A DNA stretch of 14,825 bases from JAAYRQ01 sp035647235 (GTDB lineage: Bacteria > Bacillota > Syntrophomonadia > Syntrophomonadales > Syntrophomonadaceae). The notes below the pieces were generated by a model. The model had not been told where the DNA came from. It saw only the letters and a program-made list of their open reading frames with translations, and searched no databases. A program made the position numbers and the translations under genes. Positions 1-5,379 of the stretch are shown here, in pieces (position 1 is the first letter of the stretch; the number at the start of each line of letters is the position of its first letter). The stretch lies in assembly GCA_964514235.1 (NCBI GenBank), contig CAZEPV010000031.1:1-14825 (forward strand). Reading direction: 5' to 3'.

Positions 1-44
1 TATCAAGAGCTTTTGCTACCTCACCTTCGTGCGGTGCAAAAATT

Positions 45-73
45 ATAATATCATCTTAGACACACTATGTCAA
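45..73 (-). promoter_or_regulatory. Sigma-A-like promoter pointing off the left edge
   Basis: On the minus strand there is a perfect -35 TTGACA (68-73), a 17-nt spacer and a -10 TATTAT (45-50). A TATAAT overlaps it at 42-47 with a 20-nt spacer. Transcription would start near position 38 and leave the window at the left. The remaining 40 or so bases downstream can form a partial hairpin (TTTTGC near 35-40 against GCAAAA near 11-16). This suggests an untranslated leader of a gene outside the window, but I do not recognise a riboswitch class. Confidence 0.55.
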
Positions 74-135
74 GTTATCTGCTTATATATTTTTCTTTCC
101 GTAGATATCCGACAAACTATACTTTTATTAGTTCC

Positions 136-795
136 CTATCTACTATCTATGAAAGGATACATCATCTCATAAGCCCCTTTAAAATCTACATAGGTCTCAG
201 GTACTTCACCAACTACAATGGTCTCGGCCAAAGGAATAATAGTCGTAACTTCTACTTCTTCACGTAAAAATGGTACTGCTACTTTTAATTCATTTTTAAC
301 TTTGAAATAGATTAAATGCCTAGTCTGGTTAATACCCGCTTGTTCAAATTTATTTAAAACTTCGACATAGACTTCTCCAGAAGGTATAATCTTCACCCTC
401 ATTTTCGGTCCATACCCAGCTAATATGTTAGAACCCGTAATTTGGCCTACGGGTATTTCAATAGTATCATTTTGTATGTTTTCTATAGTCTTTGATATCT
501 CTACTACTGCACTAGTCATGATTTGATTTAAGATAACCGTATTGGGCTGAATCAATGCAATTCTGCCTTTATCATCCTTATGTATATATACTATGTCTTT
601 GTATTCAATTTGGGAAACAATTTTTTCATTAACTACCTGGTTCATTGTTTTAGCTCCACTCACTTGGACCTTTGCTTTGGCTATTTGAATTAAGCTTGAT
701 TTAATTTTATAATCTACTAATAGTAGTATGCTTAAGATGGATATAAATATTATAATCCCAAGTATTAAAACCAGACTGAGATTATTTCGTCTCAT
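136..795 (-). CDS. yunB: Sporulation protein YunB
   Basis: The product is a 219-residue protein resembling the YunB family, which in Bacillus belongs to the mother-cell sigma-E sporulation regulon; its biochemical role is not known. It has one N-terminal membrane segment at about residues 7-28, followed by an extracytoplasmic domain. The recognisable family block lies in the second half: GQITGSNILAGYGPKM, then AGINQTRH, then PLAETIVVGEVPETY close to the C-terminus. The ATG at 795 is preceded by AAAGAGGTG (801-809) with about 6 nt spacing, which fixes the start. The stop is TAG. The gene stands alone between the left-edge promoter and the tRNA. No convincing sigma-E promoter was found; a TTGATA/TATATT pair at 868-897 is the best vegetative-type candidate. 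The family call is by motif recognition. Confidence 0.82.
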   Translation of the reverse strand: MRRNNLSLVLILGIIIFISILSILLLVDYKIKSSLIQIAKAKVQVSGAKTMNQVVNEKIVSQIEYKDIVYIHKDDKGRIALIQPNTVILNQIMTSAVVEISKTIENIQNDTIEIPVGQITGSNILAGYGPKMRVKIIPSGEVYVEVLNKFEQAGINQTRHLIYFKVKNELKVAVPFLREEVEVTTIIPLAETIVVGEVPETYVDFKGAYEMMYPFIDSR

Positions 796-872
796 TTTTT
801 CACCTCTTTAGTAAAATATATGAATAGCATTTACAAAACTCTACATCAAGGCTACTTATTATATTTGAATAT

Positions 873-894
873 ATAAATAGTTCTTGCTATTTAT
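873..894. repeat. 8-bp inverted repeat upstream of yunB
   Basis: ATAAATAG (873-880) and CTATTTAT (887-894) are perfect inverted arms around the 6-nt loop TTCTTG. The repeat lies between the putative minus-strand TTGATA (892-897) and TATATT (868-873) of yunB, an operator-like position. It is very AT-rich, so it could be chance. Confidence 0.3.
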
Positions 895-903
895 CAAAGT
901 TTC

Positions 904-933
904 TTTACATCTTGTTAAAATATATATTATAAT
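904..933 (+). promoter_or_regulatory. Promoter of the UUA-anticodon tRNA
   Basis: TTTACA (904-909), an 18-nt spacer and a perfect TATAAT (928-933) form a sigma-A-type promoter. Transcription would begin near 940, giving a leader of roughly 54 nt before the mature tRNA 5' end. It is the only good promoter upstream of the tRNA on this strand. Confidence 0.6.
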
Positions 934-993
934 ATCTTACGCATAGCATAGATAATATTGGGAAATTCCTAATTTATTACTACTGTGCATTAT

Positions 994-1069
994 AGCCCCA
1001 TCGTCTAGTGGCCAAGGACGTCGCCCTTTAACGGCGGAAACAGAGGTTCAAATCCTTTTGGGGCTACCA
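994..1069 (+). tRNA. tRNA-Glu-like suppressor tRNA, anticodon UUA (reads UAA)
   Basis: The gene gives a full cloverleaf of 76 nt. The acceptor stem 994-1000/1059-1065 has 7 of 7 pairs, beginning A1-U72. The D-arm is 1003-1019 with G18G19. The anticodon stem is 1021-1025/1033-1037, the variable loop is only four bases (1038-1041), and the T-arm is 1042-1058 with loop TTCAAAT. Discriminator A1066 and an encoded CCA (1067-1069) complete it. The anticodon loop 1026-1032 is CTTTAAC, so the anticodon at 1028-1030 is UUA, which pairs with the stop codon UAA. The body is tRNA-Glu: U11-A24, U13.G22 with A46, absence of base 47, U34, U35 and A37 are known GluRS identity features, and the anticodon arm differs from a normal UUC arm essentially by C36 to A36. 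The likely amino acid is therefore Glu (inference). The A1-U72 pair, instead of the usual G1-C72, is unusual. It has its own promoter and terminator. Confidence 0.93.
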
Positions 1070-1083
1070 TTACATAAATAATT

Positions 1084-1110
1084 GACCACTCATTTGGGTG
1101 GTCTTATTTT
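1084..1110 (+). terminator. Rho-independent terminator after the tRNA
   Basis: GACCACTC (1084-1091) pairs with GGGTGGTC (1096-1103), eight pairs including one G.T, around the loop ATTT. It is followed by TTATTTT. It lies 14 nt after the tRNA CCA end, so the tRNA appears to be a single-gene transcription unit. Confidence 0.72.
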
Positions 1111-1147
1111 ATAATTTATTATCAATTAACTTTAGGAGGACAAGTTG

Positions 1148-1396
1148 ATGAGTCGCACTCTAGTAGCTACAGCATTATATAGCTCCAAAGGTAAGGAAAT
1201 ATATTGTACAACTAGGAAAGTCGGAGATGAACAATTACGCATAATAAAAAATACCCCCAAAGAGGATTTGGAGGAATTGGGCTTTACATTTGTTAATCTT
1301 CAATCACCAGATTTCCACAATGTTAAAGGATATGCCCTTTTTTTTGAGGGTCATATGGATGTAATGAATAGACTGTTAAAAGGCGTAAGATATTAA
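1148..1396 (+). CDS. Small hypothetical protein, 82 residues
   Basis: I do not recognise this protein. It is a compact, soluble-looking polypeptide of 82 residues with no signal peptide, membrane segment or cysteine cluster. It begins MSRTLVATALYSSKGKEIY and carries an acidic stretch near residues 37-46 (TPKEDLEELG). The ATG at 1148 is chosen because AGGAGGA (1134-1140) lies 7 nt upstream; an in-frame TTG directly before it (1145) is less well placed. The strong SD and the terminator immediately after the stop support a real gene. No good promoter of its own was found, so low-level readthrough from the tRNA promoter is possible. The stop is TAA, lying inside the first arm of the downstream hairpin. 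It converges with tyrS. Confidence 0.75.
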   Translation: MSRTLVATALYSSKGKEIYCTTRKVGDEQLRIIKNTPKEDLEELGFTFVNLQSPDFHNVKGYALFFEGHMDVMNRLLKGVRY

Positions 1397-1424
1397 AGAA
1401 ACCAGGAATACTCCTGGTTTCTTT
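1395..1424. terminator. Bidirectional terminator between the small ORF and tyrS
   Basis: There is a perfect 13-bp inverted repeat: AAAGAAACCAGGA (1395-1407) and TCCTGGTTTCTTT (1412-1424), loop ATAC. It sits between two convergent genes and overlaps the last bases of the plus-strand stop codon. The arms themselves supply the U-rich ends on either strand. Confidence 0.8.
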
Positions 1425-1443
1425 ATATAATATTTTAAGTCTC

Positions 1444-2664
1444 CTAGTTTACTAAATTCACCTTGATAAACTTTCTTTTCCCTACTTGAATTACCATATC
1501 ATTAATGAGACTAATATTTTCTTCATTATATTTTTCTCCATTAACTTTGACGGCCCCTTGTTTTATCATCCTACGACCCTCACTCGTCGAAGGTAGTAAA
1601 CCCTGTTCGAGTAGGAACTTGGGTAACCATACCTCACTTTCATCAATGGAGACTTTTGGTACATCATCGGGTATATTGCCTTGGGAAAATACCAGTTCAA
1701 ATTTAGCTTCTGCTTTATCAGCTTCCACCGCACTGTGATACATAGTTATTATTTCCTTCGCTAATCTTACCTTGGCATCCCGTGGATTAAGTTCTCCTGT
1801 GGCCATGGTCTTTTTCATATCATCAATTTCCGCCAATGGTATCCTAGTCGTCAATTCGAAATATCTTATAATCAAATCATCGGGAATTGACATGGTTTTC
1901 CCGAACATTTCATAAGGTTCTTCGTCAATCCCAATATAATTACCCAGACTTTTACTCATTTTTTGGACTCCATCAGTACCTTCAAGTATAGGCATAGTTA
2001 AAGCTACCTGAGGTTCTTGTCCATATTCCTTTTGTAGATTTCTTCCTACCAAAAGGTTGAACTTTTGATCTGTGCCTCCCATTTCAATATCCGCTGCCAA
2101 TTCAACCGAATCATAACCCTGCAAAAGTGGGTACATGAATTCCAATATGCTAATTGGTAGTCCATCCCGATATCTAGTGCTAAAGTCCTCCCTTTCCAGC
2201 ATACGGGCTACAGTGTATTTCCCTGCTAGATTCAGAGTATCAGTAAGATTCAATTTCATCAACCAATTACTGTTAAAATGGATGATGGTACTTTTTTTAT
2301 CTAGAATTTTAAATATCTGTTCTTCATATGTAGCCGCATTTATCTTAATTTCTTTCTCGGTTAATGGCTTCCTAGTTTCCGATTTACCACTAGGATCCCC
2401 AATCCTACCAGTATAGTCTCCAATTATTAAATGAACTTCGTGGCCTAAATCCTGGAACTGTCTTAATTTGTTTAAGACTACTGTATGTCCCAAATGAATA
2501 TCTGGAGCAGTCGGATCAAGGCCTAATTTAATTTTTAATGGCCTTTTGTTTTTTATAGATTTATATAGCTTTTGTTTCAGCTCTTCCTCAGGAATTATCT
2601 CTGCTATACCCCTAAAAATAACTTTTAGTTGTACTTCTACTTGTTTTTTTATATTTTCTTCCAC
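1444..2664 (-). CDS. tyrS: Tyrosine--tRNA ligase
   Basis: A class I aminoacyl-tRNA synthetase of 406 residues that charges tRNA-Tyr in the cytoplasm. The HIGH-type signature is PDIHLGH (about residues 54-60), followed by the nucleotide-binding region with IIGDYTGRIGDPSGK (about 80-94). The KMSKS loop is VQKMSKSLGNY (about 233-243). The last 60 or so residues form an S4 RNA-binding domain (LPSTSEGRRMIKQGAVKVNG). The spacing and the PDIHLGHTVVLNKLRQFQDLGH block fit the TyrZ-like bacterial type. The reading frame is open further upstream, but the start is the GTG at 2664: GGAGGT (2671-2676, complement) lies 6 nt before it and the homologous N-terminus begins there. The stop is TAG. The gene is transcribed away from the PBP gene and converges with the small ORF. 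The short upstream region shows no T-box leader. Confidence 0.95.
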   Translation of the reverse strand: MEENIKKQVEVQLKVIFRGIAEIIPEEELKQKLYKSIKNKRPLKIKLGLDPTAPDIHLGHTVVLNKLRQFQDLGHEVHLIIGDYTGRIGDPSGKSETRKPLTEKEIKINAATYEEQIFKILDKKSTIIHFNSNWLMKLNLTDTLNLAGKYTVARMLEREDFSTRYRDGLPISILEFMYPLLQGYDSVELAADIEMGGTDQKFNLLVGRNLQKEYGQEPQVALTMPILEGTDGVQKMSKSLGNYIGIDEEPYEMFGKTMSIPDDLIIRYFELTTRIPLAEIDDMKKTMATGELNPRDAKVRLAKEIITMYHSAVEADKAEAKFELVFSQGNIPDDVPKVSIDESEVWLPKFLLEQGLLPSTSEGRRMIKQGAVKVNGEKYNEENISLINDMVIQVGKRKFIKVNLVN

Positions 2665-2743
2665 AAAATAACCTCCTTGCCATAAAAAATAATAACATAT
2701 TAATTTTATAATGTGCAATAATTAGGTAATATCTACGTACTAT

Positions 2744-2774
2744 TTGAAAAATATAATAGCTAACCTGTTATAAT
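2744..2774 (+). promoter_or_regulatory. Possible promoter of the PBP gene
   Basis: TTGAAA (2744-2749) and TATAAT (2769-2774) are separated by 19 nt, longer than ideal. A second TATAAT lies at 2752-2757 without a partner. The 176-nt intergenic region holds divergent promoters for tyrS and the PBP gene; the minus-strand elements are weaker (TTGCAC at 2713-2718, then TATTAT 18 nt on). Confidence 0.35.
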
Positions 2775-2840
2775 AGCAGGAAAATGGATTCACTATGTGT
2801 AATTAATTATAAGATTTTATCCAGGAGGCTTTAATTTATT

Positions 2841-5282
2841 ATGTCTACAAGGAAACCAAAGCACAAAAAAAATATTAAAAATATTAATTGGACTAATATT
2901 TTAACTACCCTAGGTATTGTTTTTCTAATTACTGTCGGGGTTTTCGTGGGTACATTAGTTTATACCGCCCAAAATTTACCCGACTGGGACCCAGAGCAAC
3001 TGTCTGGTGCTAAAACTACTTTCATCTACGATGATCAAGGTGAGGTATTTACTAATTTGCATGGGGTGGAAAACCGAACTGAGATTGACTTGGACGAAAT
3101 CCCAGCCGATTTGATTAATGCTTTTCTCGCCACGGAGGATCAAGATTTTTATAAGCATCATGGCATTAATTTCAAAGGTATTTTAAGGGCAGTCATTAGT
3201 AATGTTTCATCAGGTAATTTAAGGGGACAAGGTGCAAGCACCATTACCCAACAGTTGGCCCGAAATGCCTTTTTATCTTTCGAAAAGAAATGGGAAAGAA
3301 AGATCAAGGAAATGCTTTTGGCATTTAAACTAGAGTCCAATTATTCCAAAGACGAGATACTAAGCATGTACCTTAATAAGATTAATTTTGGTGCTGGTGC
3401 ATACGGAGTACAAGCTGCAGCCAACACCTATTTTGGTAAAGATGCAAAAGATTTGACTTTGGCAGAAGCATCCTTAATAGCTGGCCTACCCCAAAGTCCC
3501 AATGGTTACAACCCATTCCAGCATTATGATCGGGCTAAAAACAGACAAAAAACAGTATTGAATAACATGGTTAATTGCGGTTTTATTAGTGCAAATGCAG
3601 CTAATGAAGCACAAGAAGCTGAACTTACCTTCAATAAGAAGCCAATCGGTGACACAAGATATGGTTATTTTATTGATGCTGTAATTGAAGAAGCTACTGA
3701 TATAATCACTGAAAATAAAATCTATGACGATCCCAATGATGCAGTTTATAGATATGGTCTTAGGATTTACACCTCAATGGATAAAAATATCCAAAGCTAT
3801 GCAGAAACTTTATATACTAACCCAGATAACTTTCCTAACCAAAGTGTCAATGGAGAAATGATACAATCCGCTTTAGTTATATTAGACCATTCTAATGGGG
3901 AAATTAAAGCTATAATGGGTGGTAGAAAATATGAACAAAAACGGGGTTTTAATCGAGCCACATCTGCCTATAGACAACCAGGCTCAGTAATAAAACCTAT
4001 TGCTGTTTATGCACCAGCTTTAGAAAAAGGCATAATGCCTTATTATGTTTTGGATGATTCCCCCATTTCCTACAAAATAGCAGGTACAGTATGGAGTCCT
4101 AGAAATTATGATGGTTCTCATCGTGGCTTAGTCACTATGCGTACGGCTGTGGAATGGTCCATCAATACCTATGCAGTTCAAATGTTAGAGCATATAGGGG
4201 TAAGAACAGGCTTTGATTATGCCAAAGCAATGGGATTAGAGTTGATTGATGCACCAGGCACAAATGATCTGGGATTAGCACCCCTATCCTTAGGTGGGCT
4301 TACTAAAGGGGCTACCCCTATTCAGATGGCCGCAGCATTTGGTACCATTGCCAATGGAGGCGTTTATACTGAACCGCACTTTATTACTCGTATTGAGGAT
4401 GTAGATGGTAATGAGGTATATAATTATGAACCCACCTATAAAAGGGTTTTAACTGAACAAACATCTTGGCTAATGACCAATTTGCTCCAATCGGTAGTAA
4501 ACCGCGGCACAGGAACAAGTGCCAGGGTGCCAGGAGTAATTACTGCTGGAAAAACCGGAACATCCGAGCAATATAAAGATTCATGGTTTTGCGGATTTAC
4601 ACCAGCCTATTCTGTTGCAGTATGGATGGGTTATGACAAGGAACATACCATGAATAAGGTCTACGGTAGTAGTTACCCAGCCCAACTTTTCAGATTAATA
4701 TTGCAAAAAGGACATGAATATAGAAATCCCCCAGCCAAAGGAATGCCAGGAGGAATTACACAAGTTTCCGTATGTTCCAAATCGGGTAAATTACCTTCTC
4801 CACAGTGCCCAGAGGACCAGATTATTACCGAATTCACTTTGCAAAGTTATGTACCGACTGAAGAATGCGATGTACATGAGGAAATTCTAATTTGCCCCGA
4901 ATCGAATAAGTTAGCGGGACGCTATTGTCCTAACCCTGTTTTATTCTCATTGGTTATAGCTGATGAAAATAGCAGCACTCCAGATAAAATACCAACTGAA
5001 CAGTGTGATATCCATACTGAATTTACTGTTCCAGGGATGCTTAAGAATGAAATAACAATTTGCACTGACCCCCGACATGATGGCAAACTTTATCGAGCCA
5101 ATATCCCAAGTCCTTCTGAAACAGAGGGTTGTCCCCCACAATATCGGCAAAATATAGTTATACAACCTGGACAGGGCATACCCTATTGTCCATTGGATAA
5201 CCATAAATTGAAAAAGAAGAAAAATACAGAGGTACCAGACGACATAGTGAAAATACCAGATGATTTACCAAATGAAAATTAA
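2841..5282 (+). CDS. Class A penicillin-binding protein (PBP1A-type), bifunctional
   Basis: An 813-residue membrane-anchored peptidoglycan synthase. It has a basic cytoplasmic tail and one membrane segment (about 19-42). The GT51 glycosyltransferase follows, with catalytic ATEDQDFYKHHG (Glu99) and the GASTITQQLARN block (131-142). The transpeptidase has SVIK (Ser382/Lys385), SIN (440-442) and KTG (571-573), so all catalytic motifs of both enzymes are present. Beyond the transpeptidase, from about residue 660, is an extension with nine cysteines in repeated blocks (for example SGKLPSPQCPE, TEECDVHE, AGRYCPNP, TEQCDIHT), ending in a Lys-rich and Asp/Pro-rich tail. The ATG at 2841 has AGGAGG at 2823-2828, a rather long 12-nt spacing. 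The stop is TAA. It is probably monocistronic. The pbp/pon gene number cannot be assigned. Confidence 0.95.
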   Translation: MSTRKPKHKKNIKNINWTNILTTLGIVFLITVGVFVGTLVYTAQNLPDWDPEQLSGAKTTFIYDDQGEVFTNLHGVENRTEIDLDEIPADLINAFLATEDQDFYKHHGINFKGILRAVISNVSSGNLRGQGASTITQQLARNAFLSFEKKWERKIKEMLLAFKLESNYSKDEILSMYLNKINFGAGAYGVQAAANTYFGKDAKDLTLAEASLIAGLPQSPNGYNPFQHYDRAKNRQKTVLNNMVNCGFISANAANEAQEAELTFNKKPIGDTRYGYFIDAVIEEATDIITENKIYDDPNDAVYRYGLRIYTSMDKNIQSYAETLYTNPDNFPNQSVNGEMIQSALVILDHSNGEIKAIMGGRKYEQKRGFNRATSAYRQPGSVIKPIAVYAPALEKGIMPYYVLDDSPISYKIAGTVWSPRNYDGSHRGLVTMRTAVEWSINTYAVQMLEHIGVRTGFDYAKAMGLELIDAPGTNDLGLAPLSLGGLTKGATPIQMAAAFGTIANGGVYTEPHFITRIEDVDGNEVYNYEPTYKRVLTEQTSWLMTNLLQSVVNRGTGTSARVPGVITAGKTGTSEQYKDSWFCGFTPAYSVAVWMGYDKEHTMNKVYGSSYPAQLFRLILQKGHEYRNPPAKGMPGGITQVSVCSKSGKLPSPQCPEDQIITEFTLQSYVPTEECDVHEEILICPESNKLAGRYCPNPVLFSLVIADENSSTPDKIPTEQCDIHTEFTVPGMLKNEITICTDPRHDGKLYRANIPSPSETEGCPPQYRQNIVIQPGQGIPYCPLDNHKLKKKKNTEVPDDIVKIPDDLPNEN

Positions 5283-5304
5283 TTCATAATTCAGATCATA
5301 TTAA

Positions 5305-5345
5305 ACACCCCTAAAGAGGACATATTATCCTAACTTTAGGGGTGT
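5305..5345. terminator. Hairpin terminator between convergent PBP and mutS2 genes
   Basis: ACACCCCTAAAG (5305-5316) pairs perfectly with CTTTAGGGGTGT (5334-5345). The inner AGGA/TCCT (5317-5320/5328-5331) extends the stem past a 2-nt bulge, leaving a 7-nt loop. Neither side has a long T tract, so terminator strength is uncertain, but the position between two converging genes fits a bidirectional terminator. Confidence 0.6.
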
Positions 5346-5379
5346 ACTACTAAGGGAATAGTCCCCGCTTTATTTTCAA

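Noticed and set aside
1..55. Coding-like frames at the left edge: minus (DDIIIFAPHEGEVAKALD) and plus (YQELLLPHLRAVQKL then TAA)
   Set aside because: The minus frame has in-frame TAA and TAG just upstream and no start codon; the plus frame has only 15 codons before TAA. Neither can be supported without flanking sequence.
994..1069. Reading the tRNA as an ordinary tRNA-Glu (UUC) or tRNA-Gln (UUG)
   Set aside because: The anticodon loop has exactly seven bases flanked by five stem pairs, so the frame of the anticodon is fixed as UUA; the base at position 36 is A (1030), not C or G.
2665..2718. N-terminal extension of tyrS to the ATG at 2718
   Set aside because: The extension is unlike TyrRS, has no SD, and contains the strong SD for the GTG start at 2664.
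2769..2780. CCTG...CAGG inverted repeat around the TATAAT upstream of the PBP gene
   Set aside because: Only four strong pairs with mismatches; probably chance around a -10 element.
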